In this document: in pieces, positions 17,167 through 30,189 of the stretch
Layout of the letters: every line of letters starts with the position of its first letter
How positions within the stretch are numbered: position 1 is the first letter of the stretch
Assembly: GCA_964632205.1 (NCBI GenBank)
Contig: CAZWBE010000001.1
Span: 1-64,000 of the forward strand
Direction: 5' to 3'
Length of the DNA: 64,000 nt
From: CALLVF01 sp964632205
GTDB taxonomy: Bacteria; Patescibacteriota; Microgenomatia; UBA1406; GWC2-37-13
Position numbers and translations under genes: made by a program
The notes under the pieces: model-generated
The model's database searches: none
The model's input: only the letters and a program-made list of their open reading frames with translations
Told to the model about the DNA's origin: nothing

Positions 17167-18579
17167 ATGAATACTTATCGACCAGTTATTGGTTTAGAGA
17201 TCCATTTAGAGCTAAAAACTCAATCAAAAATGTTTTGTCGTTGTCCAGCTGATCATTTTGGTAAAAAACCTAATTCCCAAGTTTGTCCTGTTTGTTTAGG
17301 GTTACCAGGAGCTTTGCCAGTTCCAAATAAAAAGGCAATTGATATGACAATTATGATTGCTAAAGCGTTAAATTGTCAAGTTAATCAAGTTTCAAGATTT
17401 GATCGCAAACATTATTTTTATCCCGATTTGCCAAAAGGTTATCAAATTAGCCAATATGAACAACCTATTGCTTCTCAAGGGTGGCTTCCCATAAAAATTA
17501 AAAGGCAAAATTTAATAACTGAAGAAAAAAGATTCAGAATCCAGCAAATTCATTTAGAAGAAGATACGGGAAAATTAATTCATGTTAGTAAGGATACCTT
17601 GGTTGATTTTAATCGCTCCGGTGTTCCATTGGTAGAAATTGTTACCGAGCCGGATTTTAGTAATTCAGATGAAGTAAAACAATTTTTAGAAGAGCTTCAG
17701 GTAATAATTCGTTATTTAGGTGTCTCTGATGCTGATATGGAAAAAGGGACTATGAGACTGGAGCCAAATATTAGTATAAAAGTTAGAACTCATTCCAATT
17801 CTCAACAGATAGATGGTAAAAATATTGAAAATGATAATTTACCAAATTATAAAGTTGAAGTTAAAAACATTAACTCTTTTCGTTTTGTTAAACAAGCGAT
17901 TGATTATGAAATTAAGCGTCAGATTGAAATTTTAAAACAAGGAAAGATAGTATCACAAGAAACCCGAGGTTTTGATGAAAAAAAACAAGCCACTTATAGC
18001 CAAAGAACTAAAGAACACGCTCATGATTATCGGTATTTCCCTGAACCCGATATTCCTCCTCTTATTTTTTCCGAGGAAGATATAAAAAAAATCTCTATTC
18101 CCGAATTACCTGATCAGAAACTGAAGCGATATGTAAAAAGCTTTGGTTTAAGATATCAAGATGCTTTTTTATTAACAAGAGATAAAGGCTTGGCGAGTTA
18201 TTTTGAGCAGATTATATCAAGGTTACAACAGGAAAAATCAAAATTAGCACCCTCGGCTGAAAATTATTTTCAGACAATTGCCAATTTAATTATCAATCGT
18301 AAACTATCAACCTCTCTATCTGTTGACGAATTTGTAAAAAAAGCTCTTGATTTACTAACGCCAAAAAAAACTGATGAAAAGATGCTTTATAACACAATTA
18401 GTAAGGTTGTTGATACTAATAAAAAGGCTGTTGAAGACTATAAAAGAGGAAAGCAAAATGCCCTACAATTTTTAGTGGGACAAGTGATGAAAGAAATGAG
18501 AGGACAAGTTGCTGCTCAACTAGTAGCAGAAAAAATAAAAAATCAAATTGGGAAGCAGATTCTAAAAATCAAGAGGTAA
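17167..18579 (+). CDS. gatB: Asp/Glu-tRNA amidotransferase subunit B
   Basis: GatB kinase/transamidase subunit, 470 residues. It activates the tRNA-bound acid with ATP and adds ammonia from GatA. Family marks are VIGLEIHLEL at the N-terminus, CPVCLGLPGALPVPN with the zinc cysteines, FDRKHYFYPDLPKGYQISQYEQP, and a C-terminal YqeY-like tRNA-binding helical tail ending in QFLVGQVMKEMRG. It follows gatA by 13 nt and precedes dnaE by 24 nt. Confidence 0.96.
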   Translation: MNTYRPVIGLEIHLELKTQSKMFCRCPADHFGKKPNSQVCPVCLGLPGALPVPNKKAIDMTIMIAKALNCQVNQVSRFDRKHYFYPDLPKGYQISQYEQPIASQGWLPIKIKRQNLITEEKRFRIQQIHLEEDTGKLIHVSKDTLVDFNRSGVPLVEIVTEPDFSNSDEVKQFLEELQVIIRYLGVSDADMEKGTMRLEPNISIKVRTHSNSQQIDGKNIENDNLPNYKVEVKNINSFRFVKQAIDYEIKRQIEILKQGKIVSQETRGFDEKKQATYSQRTKEHAHDYRYFPEPDIPPLIFSEEDIKKISIPELPDQKLKRYVKSFGLRYQDAFLLTRDKGLASYFEQIISRLQQEKSKLAPSAENYFQTIANLIINRKLSTSLSVDEFVKKALDLLTPKKTDEKMLYNTISKVVDTNKKAVEDYKRGKQNALQFLVGQVMKEMRGQVAAQLVAEKIKNQIGKQILKIKR

Positions 18580-18603
18580 TCATAGATTTTAAAATCTTTT
18601 CTT

Positions 18604-21583
18604 ATGTCATTTGTACATCTTCACGTTCATAGTGAATATTCTTTGCTAGATGGCATGACGCGGATTGAGGAAGTTATCCGTCGGGCAGTTCAGTTAGGAA
18701 TGCCTGCTTTAGCTATTACCGATCACGGTGCTCTTTATGGAGCGTTTAAATTTTATCTTAAAGCAAAAGAGGCCGGTATTAAACCAATTATTGGTGTTGA
18801 AGTTTACAAGGCAAAAAATTCTCGTTTTGATAAACAACCGGGATTGGAGCGTGATCAGTATCACTTAACTCTTTTAGCGAAAAATTTTCAAGGTTATCAA
18901 AATCTTCTTAAATTAGTAACAGCAGCTCATTTGGAAGGTTATTATTATAAACCACGGGTTGATTTTGAACTATTGGAAAAATATCATGAAAACCTTATTG
19001 CTTTATCTGGTTGTTTAGGTGGAGAGATTCCTTCCCTAATTTTAGAAAACCAAGTTAAATTAGCGGAGAAAACTTTAAAAAGATATCTGGACATTTTTGG
19101 CAATAATTTTTATTTAGAGCTTCAACGACATCCCAATGCATCTAATTTTGATCAAGTGAATGAAGTATTAATTAAATTATCAAGAAAAAACGCGGTGCCT
19201 CTTGTTGCTACCAATGATGTTCATTATCTCAATGCCGATGATGCCTATGCCCAAGAAATTCTTCTTTGTATTCAAACGCAACGAACTATTTTTGAGAAAA
19301 ATAGATCTTTAACTATGATTAAAATTCCAGATTTTTATTTTAAAACTCCCTTAGAAATGAAGGGTATTTTTATTGATTTACCTGAGGCGATTGACAATAC
19401 TTTAAGAATCGCCTCCGAGTGTAATTTAGAAATTCCTTATGGTCGGTGGATTCTTCCTCAGTTTAAGACTCCTCGTAATTTATCACCTGAACAATACCTT
19501 CGTCAATTAGTTAATGAAAAAAAAGACAAACGAATGAGTAATTTCCATTTGAAAGACTTGGTAGAAAAAAGGATTAATTATGAACTGGACATAATTATTA
19601 AAAAAGGTTATGCCACCTATTTTTTAATTGTGGCTGATTTTGTTAACTGGGCAAAAGAACATCAAATTGTCGTTGGACCTGGTCGTGGATCAGTGGCTGG
19701 TTCCCTTATTGCTTATATTTTGGGAATCACTGATATTAATCCCTTAGAATACAATTTACCTTTTGAGCGATTTTTAAATCCGGAAAGACCAACGCCACCA
19801 GATATTGATATTGATTTTGCCGACTGGCGAAGAGATGAAGTGTTGCGTTATGTGACTAAAAAATATGGCGAAGATAAAGTGGCTCAGATTATTACTTTTG
19901 GAACAATGGAAGCGCGATTAGTTGTTCGCGATGTTGCCCGTGCCTTAGGACTTTCATATTCCCAAGGTGACCGATTAGCAAAAATGATTCCTTTAGGCAA
20001 ACAAGGTTTTCCAATGACGATTGCCGCAGCTTTGGAAGAATCTCCACCTTTAAAATTTGCCTATCAGACAGAGCCAGAAACTAAAAAAGTGATTGATGTT
20101 GCTCGTAAACTTGAAGGTTTACCGCGCCATCCTTCTGTTCATGCTGCCGGTGTTGTCATTGCCGATCGCCAACTAACAGAATATGTTCCTCTCCAAAAAG
20201 AATCAAAAGAAGGCCGAATTATTACCCAGTATGATATGTATTGTCTTGATTTAAATGCCGTTTCAGATCAGAAAGCTATTGGTCTTTTAAAAGTTGATTT
20301 TTTAGGACTGCGTAATTTAACTATTATTGAAAAAGCTCTTGATTATGTCGCTAAAATTACCGGAGAGAAGATTGATATTCATCAGATTCCTTTAACTGAT
20401 AAAAAAACTTACGAGTTAATTTCTCAAGGGTCAACAATTGGCGTTTTTCAATTGGAGTCGGCGGGAATGAGGCGACTGGCTAAAGAGTTGCAACCTTCAA
20501 AAATTACCGACATTGCTGCTATGGTTGCTCTATATCGGCCGGGCCCGATGGATCTTATTCCCGCCTTTATTGAAGGAAAAAATAATCCTAAAAAGATCAG
20601 ATATCTTCATCCCGATTTGAAACCAATTTTGGGAGAAACCTATGGGGTTTTAGTTTATCAAGAACAAGTAATGGAAATTGCCAATAAATTGGCTAATTAC
20701 TCAATGAGCGAAGCGGATAACTTGAGAATGGCTATCGGGAAAAAGAAAAAGGAATTAATGAAAAAAGAAAAACAAAAATTTATTGCCGGTTGTGTTAAAT
20801 GCGGATATAAAAAAAGCTTAGCCGAAAAGATTTGGAGTTTTATGGAGAAATTTGCCAGTTATGGATTTAACAAGCCTCATTCGGCCTCTTATGCTTTAAT
20901 TGCTTATTGGACAGCTTATATTAAAGCCAATTATCCAGTAGAATTTATGACGGCTCTTTTAACAGCGGAGCTTTCGGGAATAGCCGGACCAGCACGGGAA
21001 ATTAAAATGTCCCAAGCTATAGAGGAATGCCGGCGGATGGAAATAACTGTTTTACCTCCGGATATTAATAGTTCGGATTATAGTTTTACTATTGAAAACG
21101 GATCAATACGTTTTGGACTGTCAGCGATAAAAAATGTTGGTGAGGCGGCCATCGAGACAATTATTGAAGCAAGAAGGGCTGGTAAATTTATTAGTTTTAA
21201 GGATTTTCTTTATCGAGTTAATTTACAAAAAGTGAACAAAAAAACCGTAGAAAGTTTGATTAAAGCCGGCGCTTTTTCTAAATTTGGAAATCGGGCGACT
21301 CTTTTGTCATCTTATCCTAAAATAGTAAAGGAAATTCAATTATTGAAAGCAAAACGNNNNNNNNNNNNNNNNNNNNNNNNNNNNNNNNNNNNNNNNNNNN
21401 NNNNNNNNNNNNNNNNNNNNNNNNNNNNNNNNNNNNNNNNNNNNNNNNNNNNNNNNAATTTATAAAAAATTAAAAAATTTGATTTTAGCCAACAAAATTA
21501 TTATACTTAAAGGAACTGTTAATGAAAGAGCTGGACATATTAGCGTAATTTTAGAAAATGTTAGTAATTTAGAGTCGAGATGA
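18604..21583 (+). CDS. dnaE: DNA polymerase III subunit alpha (interrupted by scaffold gap)
   Basis: Replicative polymerase alpha subunit. 917 codons are readable before the 100-N gap at 21357-21456, and 41 codons plus a TGA stop after it. The N-terminal PHP domain starts FVHLHVHSEYSLLDG. The palm carries PDIDIDF with the catalytic aspartates and GPGRGSVAGSL. The helix-hairpin-helix region is reached just before the gap. The post-gap part (VNERAGHISVILENV) is the end of the OB-fold region. The two parts differ in frame by one base, so the real gap length should be a multiple of three. Judged by usual DnaE length (about 1100 or more), some hundreds of bases are missing. The stop overlaps the start of the ATP synthase operon. 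Confidence 0.95.
21357..21456. other. Assembly gap (100 N) in dnaE
   Basis: Run of exactly 100 N, a conventional placeholder for a scaffold join of unknown length. It sits near the C-terminal end of dnaE. Confidence 0.99.
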
Positions 21584-21855
21584 AAAAAAATTTTTATACA
21601 ATTACTCCCGAACTAAAGATTAAAAAACTTGATAAAAGTATTGATAAAAAAATGAAGCAAACCTCTAATCAAATTACTCTTGCAAAATCATTAAATTATG
21701 GTTATTATTTAATTACTCCAATTCTATTAGGAGTTTTTTTTGGCATTAGTTTAGATAAATTTTTTAGAAAGGACTTTTTTATTCTAATATTCCTAATCAT
21801 AGGAATATTGGGGTCCTTTTATAATCTTTGGAAAATAGTCAAGGAAACGAAATAA
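21580..21855 (+). CDS. AtpZ/AtpI-like F0F1 ATPase accessory subunit
   Basis: A 91-residue protein with two transmembrane helices (about 44-61 and 67-85) separated by a short DKFFRKD loop, the pattern of the AtpZ/AtpI accessory subunits placed first in atp operons. These small proteins are thought to help c-ring assembly or magnesium supply. The start codon overlaps the dnaE stop (ATGA). atpB follows after 1 nt. Confidence 0.8.
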   Translation: MKKNFYTITPELKIKKLDKSIDKKMKQTSNQITLAKSLNYGYYLITPILLGVFFGISLDKFFRKDFFILIFLIIGILGSFYNLWKIVKETK

Positions 21856-21856
21856 T

Positions 21857-22570
21857 ATGCCCGAAATAAGCATTAAGGCAGAAAAAATTCTCAAAATTTT
21901 TGGTTTGGAAATTACCAACTCTCTTATTCTATCGATAATCGTTTCTTTTGTTTTTACTATTTTTGCTATAAAATATTTTTTTGATTCTCAAAAGAGTTCC
22001 AAAACGAAATTCTATTATTTTGTTAATTTTTTTCTTAAAATCATCTATCAACTTTTTCGGTCGATTCTTAATGAGAAAGTGGATTATTTTTTTCCTCTTT
22101 TAGCTTCTTTTTTTATTTTTATCCTCATTCAAAATTGGTTTGGTTTACTTCCAGGAGTCGGAAGTATTTTATTTCACCATGTTCCCTTACTTCGCGGTGG
22201 AACCGCTGATCTTAACACCACTTTATCTTTAGCCCTTCTTTCGGTTATTATAACTCAAATTTCTGGAATAAAATATCTTGGTTTTAAAAATTACCTGAAA
22301 AAATTTATTAATTTTACTAATCCAATCGCCTTTTTTACGGGAATCTTGGAGATAATTTCTGAATTTTCAAAAATCATATCTTTTTCATTCCGACTTTTTG
22401 GCAATATTTTTGCCGGTGAAGTACTACTAACAATTATGGCTTTTTTAGTCCCTATCTTAGCCTCTTTTCCATTTTTACTCTTAGAAGTTTTTGTTGGTTT
22501 AATCCAAGCTTTAGTTTTTTCCCTGTTAACCGCTGTCTTTTTAAATTTAGCGACAAGTAAAGAGCATTAG
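21857..22570 (+). CDS. atpB: ATP synthase F0 subunit a
   Basis: Membrane stator subunit a (237 residues), which forms the proton half-channels against the c-ring. About five to six transmembrane helices are present. The essential arginine is in FRLFGNIFAGEVLL, and a conserved NWFGLLPGVGS segment lies near residue 90. It is part of the canonical order a-c-b-delta-alpha-gamma-beta-epsilon. Confidence 0.95.
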   Translation: MPEISIKAEKILKIFGLEITNSLILSIIVSFVFTIFAIKYFFDSQKSSKTKFYYFVNFFLKIIYQLFRSILNEKVDYFFPLLASFFIFILIQNWFGLLPGVGSILFHHVPLLRGGTADLNTTLSLALLSVIITQISGIKYLGFKNYLKKFINFTNPIAFFTGILEIISEFSKIISFSFRLFGNIFAGEVLLTIMAFLVPILASFPFLLLEVFVGLIQALVFSLLTAVFLNLATSKEH

Positions 22571-22610
22571 GTAATAAAAATTAAATAAAAATTAGTTATA
22601 TATTTTTAGT

Positions 22611-22620
22611 AAGGAGGTGA
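22611..22620 (+). promoter_or_regulatory. Strong Shine-Dalgarno site for atpE
   Basis: AAGGAGGTGA ends 6 nt before the atpE ATG at 22627. The c subunit is needed in many copies per complex, so a strong site on this gene alone in the operon fits stoichiometric control of translation. Confidence 0.85.
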
Positions 22621-22854
<234 letters not shown>

Positions 22855-22895
22855 CAATTACAAATTATTATTGGTAAATTTTTAAATTTTTTCAA

Positions 22896-23393
22896 ATGGA
22901 AAATTTAGGGATTAATATCAAATTACTAATTGCCCAAATCATAAATTTTGCTCTTTTTTTCTATATTTTTAAGAAATTTATTGCCCGTCCTTTTAATCAG
23001 TTTTTAAATCTTGAAATTCAAAAAGAGAAAGAAAAAGAAAAACTTTTTGAAGAGTTAAAAAAGAAGGAAGAAACGCTGATAAATGAAGAAAAGAAAACCA
23101 AAGAAAAGCTTAAGCATGAGTATGAGAAAACCTTGAATGATGCTAAACAGGAGGCTGCCAAAATTAAAGAAAAGATTATTTCTGAGGCAAAGTTTGAAGC
23201 AGAGAAAATTATTAACAAGGGGAGGCAACAAGTTGAGGAAGAAAGAGAAGCGATGAATAGAGAAATAAAAAAGAAAGCAGTGGATTTAAGTTTATTAATT
23301 GTTCAGAAAGCATTAAATCAATTTCTTGATCAAGAAATCCAAAATAAGATAAACCAACGAATTCTTAAAAATTTTTCTAAAAAAATAGAATAA
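22896..23393 (+). CDS. atpF: ATP synthase F0 subunit b
   Basis: A 165-residue peripheral stalk subunit with one N-terminal transmembrane helix (about 7-27) followed by a long, highly charged coiled coil (K/E-rich, residues 40-135). Length is close to the E. coli protein (156). It links subunit a to the F1 head through delta. Confidence 0.92.
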   Translation: MENLGINIKLLIAQIINFALFFYIFKKFIARPFNQFLNLEIQKEKEKEKLFEELKKKEETLINEEKKTKEKLKHEYEKTLNDAKQEAAKIKEKIISEAKFEAEKIINKGRQQVEEEREAMNREIKKKAVDLSLLIVQKALNQFLDQEIQNKINQRILKNFSKKIE

Positions 23394-23398
23394 GATTT

Positions 23399-23683
23399 AT
23401 GGATGTTAATTTTAAATTAAAAGAGGAGTTAGCTTCTTATTTTAAGGAGAGAGCAAAAAGTAAGGAAAAATTATTTACTATAATCTCTGCCTACAAATTA
23501 AGTGAAAAAGATTTAAATCAAATAAGAAAAGTTTTATCAATCCCTACCGATTTTAATGTTGTTAACACGGTTGATTCAGGAGTTTTAGGTGGATTGGTTA
23601 TTAAATTAGGTAGTAAGCTAATCGATTTATCTATTGGCGGCCAACTAAAAAAAATTAGAAAGTTAGTTGAATTAATACCGTAG
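23399..23683 (+). CDS. atpH: ATP synthase F1 subunit delta, short form
   Basis: A 94-residue protein in the atpH position. Only the C-terminal half of the usual ~180-residue delta subunit is recognisable: VDSGVLGGLVIKLGSKLIDLSIGGQLKKIRKL matches the conserved C-terminal domain in shape and spacing. The N-terminal six-helix bundle, which in other bacteria binds the alpha subunit, is missing or reduced to about 45 residues. Start and stop are tight against atpF (5 nt), and no upstream frame could supply the missing part. It is probably a naturally reduced subunit. Confidence 0.75.
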   Translation: MDVNFKLKEELASYFKERAKSKEKLFTIISAYKLSEKDLNQIRKVLSIPTDFNVVNTVDSGVLGGLVIKLGSKLIDLSIGGQLKKIRKLVELIP

Positions 23684-23749
23684 TTTATTAAGAACGATTG
23701 ATGGTCAACCCAGAATTATTAATTTTAATATAGAAAAAATCACTTGTTT

Positions 23750-25255
23750 ATGAAATTAATTGATCAATATTTATCCAATATAGAAAAAGAATTAAGATCC
23801 ATTAGCAAAATCAAGATTAAACCAGAAGAAGTCGGAATAGTTAAAGAAATAAAAGATGGCGTCGTTATTCTTTTAGGATTAGATAATGTTTCCTATGGAG
23901 AGCTGGTTGAGTTTGAATCTGGAGTTAAGGGATACGTGGTTGATTTAAGTGAAGATTTTGTTGGTGTAATTGTTTTGGGTGATTATCTAAATATAAAGGC
24001 TGGCGAGCAGGCAAAAGCAACAGGAGCAGTTCTATCAATTGCCATTTCAGAAAAAATTTTAGGAAGAGTTGTTGATCCGATAGGTAATCCATTAGACAAT
24101 TTACCTCCTATTAAATCAGAGGTTTATTATCCCTTAGAAAAAATCGCCCCCAACGTTATTTATCGACATCCTGTTAACACGCCCTTGCAAACTGGAATTA
24201 AGGTGATTGATGCCTTAGTTCCTATCGGTCGCGGTCAGAGAGAACTGATTATTGGTGATCGAGGGACGGGAAAAACTACTTTGGCAATTGACACGATTAT
24301 TAATCAAAAAGATCAAGATGTTATTTGCATTTATTGTGCTATTGGTCAAAAAAATTCTAAAATAGCGCAAGTTTTAGATCTTTTAAAAAGACATAAGGCA
24401 ATGGACTATACAGTCATTGTTGTTGCAGGAGCTTCTGATCCAACCTCTCTTCAATATTTGGCTCCTTACGCCGCTTGTGCTATCGGTGAATATTTTATGG
24501 ATAAAGGAAAAGACGCTTTGGTTGTTTATGATGATCTAACAAAACATGCTTGGGCTTATCGGCAAATATCATTAATATTGCGTCGACCGGCCGGTCGAGA
24601 AGCTTATCCGGGTGATATTTTTTACCTTCATTCTCGTCTATTAGAACGGTCGTGTAAACTGGATAAAAAATATGGTGGTGGTTCATTGACAGCTTTGCCC
24701 ATTATTGAAACATTGGAAGGAGATGTTTCCTCTTACATTCCTACTAATGTTATTTCAATTACTGATGGACAAATTTTCTTAGAGTCGGAACTTTTTAACT
24801 CCGGAATTAGACCCGCCGTCAATGTTGGATTATCTGTTTCTCGCGTTGGTGGTAACGCACAAACTAAAGCGATGAAGAAAGTAGCGGGAAAATTAAAGCT
24901 TGATTTAGCTCAATATCGAGAGATGGCCGCTTTTTCTCAATTTGAAGCAGAATTAGATGAGGAAACCAAAAAATTTTTAAACCGAGGAGCAAGATTAACT
25001 CAAATCTTAATTCAAAAGAAAAACCAACCCCTTTCTTTAGCGGAAGAAGTTGCTCTTATTTGGGCGGGAAATTCTTCTTATTTAGACTCTCTTGCCTTAG
25101 ACAAAATTAATGAATTTGAACTTCATTTTTTAAGAATCCTTGCTTCTGAAGGAAAGCCATTAGTTAAAAAGATTAATAAAGATAAGATTCTAGAAAAAGA
25201 GGAGGAAAAAATATTAGAAAAATTAGTCAAAAAAGCCATTGAATTAGTTCAATAA
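23750..25255 (+). CDS. atpA: ATP synthase F1 subunit alpha
   Basis: Non-catalytic nucleotide-binding subunit, 501 residues. The P-loop [15 protein letters not shown] follows RGQRELII, and the [15 protein letters not shown] signature is present. The N-terminal helix that in other bacteria contacts delta is retained. An in-frame TTG at 23744 would add two residues; the ATG at 23750 is preferred. Confidence 0.96.
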   Translation: MKLIDQYLSNIEKELRSISKIKIKPEEVGIVKEIKDGVVILLGLDNVSYGELVEFESGVKGYVVDLSEDFVGVIVLGDYLNIKAGEQAKATGAVLSIAISEKILGRVVDPIGNPLDNLPPIKSEVYYPLEKIAPNVIYRHPVNTPLQTGIKVIDALVPIGRGQRELIIGDRGTGKTTLAIDTIINQKDQDVICIYCAIGQKNSKIAQVLDLLKRHKAMDYTVIVVAGASDPTSLQYLAPYAACAIGEYFMDKGKDALVVYDDLTKHAWAYRQISLILRRPAGREAYPGDIFYLHSRLLERSCKLDKKYGGGSLTALPIIETLEGDVSSYIPTNVISITDGQIFLESELFNSGIRPAVNVGLSVSRVGGNAQTKAMKKVAGKLKLDLAQYREMAAFSQFEAELDEETKKFLNRGARLTQILIQKKNQPLSLAEEVALIWAGNSSYLDSLALDKINEFELHFLRILASEGKPLVKKINKDKILEKEEEKILEKLVKKAIELVQ

Positions 25256-25264
25256 ATATTTTTT

Positions 25265-27506
<2,242 letters not shown>

Positions 27507-27557
27507 ATCCTCTTTTAAATTTTGACTATCTTAATTGTTAAGATTAAAATATAATTT

Positions 27558-27980
27558 ATGCACAGTCTCCATCTTAAGGTTATTACACCAAAGAAAATTG
27601 TTTTAGAAGAAGAGGTTTTTTCAGTTACGGCACCGACGGCTACAGGCGAAATAACAGTTCTACCTCGTCATATTAACCTTTTTTCTCTTTTGATTGAAGG
27701 AATAATTAAGATTAAAAAAAAGTCAGGAGAAGATTATTTAGCTATAGGCGGAGGGTATTTAGAAACTGATGGGAGGGAGGTTAATATCTTAGTTTCCAAA
27801 GCCTATGGTCAGGATGATATCAATCAAGCAATGATTCAAAAAGGCATTGAGGAAGCAAAAAGAATCTTATCCCAAACTAAAGATGAAAAGGAAAAAGTAG
27901 AAGCCATCAGGTTTCTTCGTCGTTCTTTAATTGATATGAAACTTTTAAAAAAGAGAAAAACTACTACCCAGAAACTTTAA
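27558..27980 (+). CDS. atpC: ATP synthase F1 subunit epsilon
   Basis: A 140-residue epsilon subunit that couples gamma to the c-ring and can inhibit ATP hydrolysis. The N-terminal beta-sandwich (LHLKVITPKKIVLEEEVFSV, and the GEITVLPRHINL loop) is typical. A C-terminal helical pair rich in E and K follows. It is the last gene of the ATP synthase operon. Confidence 0.93.
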   Translation: MHSLHLKVITPKKIVLEEEVFSVTAPTATGEITVLPRHINLFSLLIEGIIKIKKKSGEDYLAIGGGYLETDGREVNILVSKAYGQDDINQAMIQKGIEEAKRILSQTKDEKEKVEAIRFLRRSLIDMKLLKKRKTTTQKL

Positions 27981-28094
27981 CAGAATTTTGGGTTGTAAAA
28001 TCTAAGAACTTTTTTGTAATTAAGTGTTTTAAATAATAACAAATAATATATATATAAATAAAATAATATCCAATATTTTTCTCAAGTTATATAA

Positions 28095-30140
28095 ATGAGT
28101 CTAATTATTGTAGAGTCTCCAACAAAAGCACGGACTTTCAACCGAATTCTTAAAGGAGAAAATTATTTTGTCTTTGCCACCATAGGTCACATTAGGGATC
28201 TTCCTAGTGATAAGTTGGCCATTGATTATGAGAAAAGTTTTAAACCATCTTACGAAATAGTTAAAAATAAAAAAAAAATTGTTGAGCAGTTGATTAAATT
28301 AGCAAAAAAAAATCAACAAATAATTTTAGCGACCGATCTTGATCGAGAAGGTGAGTCGATAAGCTATCACGTTGCTTATCTTTTAGGTTTTATTGAGGAG
28401 AAATGGCCTGATTTTTTGGTTAAAGAAAAGATTTCTAACAACAGCCAGAATATTTATCTTCAGAGAATTATTTTTCATGAAATTACTCCTTCGGCTTTAA
28501 AAGAAGCCTTAAATCAGCCACAGACTTTAAGAATAAATTTAGTCAAAGCCCAACAGGCAAGAAGAATTTTGGATAGAATTGTCGGTTATGAACTTTCTCC
28601 CTTACTATGGAGAAAAATGGGGAAAAATTGGTTATCTGCCGGTCGAGTTCAAACAGTGGCTTTGCGATTGATTGTTGAAAGAGAGAGAGAAATCCAAAGA
28701 TTTAAAATAGAGGATTATTATCAGATTTTTGTTGAGTTTCATCCTTCATCTTCTAAACCTACAAACAATCCTGACTTATTAAAAGCAAAATTAATTAGTA
28801 AAAATGGTCTTTCCTATGAACAAAGATTTACTCTTCGTCTTTTTGCTGGTGATTACCATTACATAAAAACAACAATTGATAAAACAAAAGCCGAGGAGAT
28901 TAAAAAAGATTTATTAACTGATCAGTTTAGAATTGAGGATATAAAAGAGGAGATTCAAACTCGTTACCCGCCACCGCCTTTGACTACCTCCCTTCTTCAG
29001 CAGGAAGCTTTTCAAAGATACGGTTTCTCTTCCCGCCAAACGATGAAAATAGCCCAAGACCTGTATGAACAAGGCTTTATCACTTATCACCGAACAGATT
29101 CATTTAATCTTTCTACAGCTTTCGTTTTTGCCGCTAAGGATTACATTAAGAAAAAATTTGGTGATGACTATACTTTAGAAAAACCACGAGCTTATAAGAG
29201 TAAATCTAAATTAGCCCAAGAAGCTCATGAAGCCATTCGTCCGACTCGTTTACAAAAGGAAATAGACAAATTAACTGTCAAACACAAGCGATTATATCAA
29301 CTGATTTTTGATAGAGCGGTAGCAACCCAAATGAAAGAAGCAAAAATAAAGATGGTGAGGTTTTATATTAAAAGTGACAAAGGTTATCAATTGGAAACGG
29401 AAAAAGAGCAAATTTTGTTTGACGGTTTCTTCCGTCTTCTTAATCCCTCATATATTGAGAATAATGAAAAAGAGATAGATTGGGAAAAAGATCAGATTTT
29501 AATCCTTAATTCTTTAGAAGAGAAACTGAATCAAACAAAACCTCCTCCTCGTTATCATGAGGGTTCTTTGATTAAAATTTTAGAAGAAAAAGGTATTGGT
29601 AGACCATCAACTTATGCGCCAATTATTGCCTTAATTCAAGAAAAATACTATGTGGAAAAGATAAACCGTTATTTAATTCCCACTAAATTAGGAGAAACAA
29701 TTTCTGATTATCTTTCCACCTCATTCCCCAATATTTTTAATTTAAATTTTACCGCTAAAATGGAGGAAGGTTTGGATGAAGTCGCCAATAATAAAAAAGA
29801 TATGGTCATATTACTTAATGAGTTTTATCAACCTTTTTCAGAACAACTTCAGGAACAAAAGAACAACGAGAAATTAATTAATGTTGAGGAAAAAATTAAA
29901 GAAATCTGCTCTCAATGTGGGGCGTCTTTAGTGGTGCGTTACTCAAGATATGGAAGATTTTTAGCCTGTCATAATTACCCAAAGTGTAAATTTACCAAAC
30001 CATACTTAAATTACATTAAAAATATGGCGTGCCCTCAATGTGGTAAAAGGATTGTGATAAGATATACTAAAACCAAAAAAAAATTTTATGGTTGCGAGGA
30101 TTGGCCAAATTGCCAGTGGCGGAGTTGGAAGCTAAAATAA
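28095..30140 (+). CDS. topA: DNA topoisomerase I
   Basis: Type IA topoisomerase, 681 residues, relaxing negative supercoils. The N-terminal TOPRIM domain begins LIIVESPTKARTF and carries the acidic ATDLDREGE motif. The active-site tyrosine is in GFITYHRTDS. Two C-terminal zinc-finger repeats are visible (CSQCGASL... and CPQCGKRI...), fewer than in E. coli, consistent with the shorter length. A 114-nt AT-rich spacer separates it from atpC. Confidence 0.96.
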   Translation: MSLIIVESPTKARTFNRILKGENYFVFATIGHIRDLPSDKLAIDYEKSFKPSYEIVKNKKKIVEQLIKLAKKNQQIILATDLDREGESISYHVAYLLGFIEEKWPDFLVKEKISNNSQNIYLQRIIFHEITPSALKEALNQPQTLRINLVKAQQARRILDRIVGYELSPLLWRKMGKNWLSAGRVQTVALRLIVEREREIQRFKIEDYYQIFVEFHPSSSKPTNNPDLLKAKLISKNGLSYEQRFTLRLFAGDYHYIKTTIDKTKAEEIKKDLLTDQFRIEDIKEEIQTRYPPPPLTTSLLQQEAFQRYGFSSRQTMKIAQDLYEQGFITYHRTDSFNLSTAFVFAAKDYIKKKFGDDYTLEKPRAYKSKSKLAQEAHEAIRPTRLQKEIDKLTVKHKRLYQLIFDRAVATQMKEAKIKMVRFYIKSDKGYQLETEKEQILFDGFFRLLNPSYIENNEKEIDWEKDQILILNSLEEKLNQTKPPPRYHEGSLIKILEEKGIGRPSTYAPIIALIQEKYYVEKINRYLIPTKLGETISDYLSTSFPNIFNLNFTAKMEEGLDEVANNKKDMVILLNEFYQPFSEQLQEQKNNEKLINVEEKIKEICSQCGASLVVRYSRYGRFLACHNYPKCKFTKPYLNYIKNMACPQCGKRIVIRYTKTKKKFYGCEDWPNCQWRSWKLK

Positions 30141-30189
30141 ACTTGAATTAAAAATTAAAAAGCCAAAATTATTATTCTTTTATTTTTTT

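Noticed and set aside
23744..23749. TTG start for atpA, and likewise TTG at 26115 for atpD
   Set aside because: In-frame ATG codons at 23750 and 26145 fit family starts better; the TTG at 26115 lies inside atpG.
27550..27555. TATAAT immediately upstream of atpC
   Set aside because: It ends 2 nt before the ATG. A start site about 7 nt downstream would fall inside the gene and exclude the start codon, so I do not count it as the atpC promoter.
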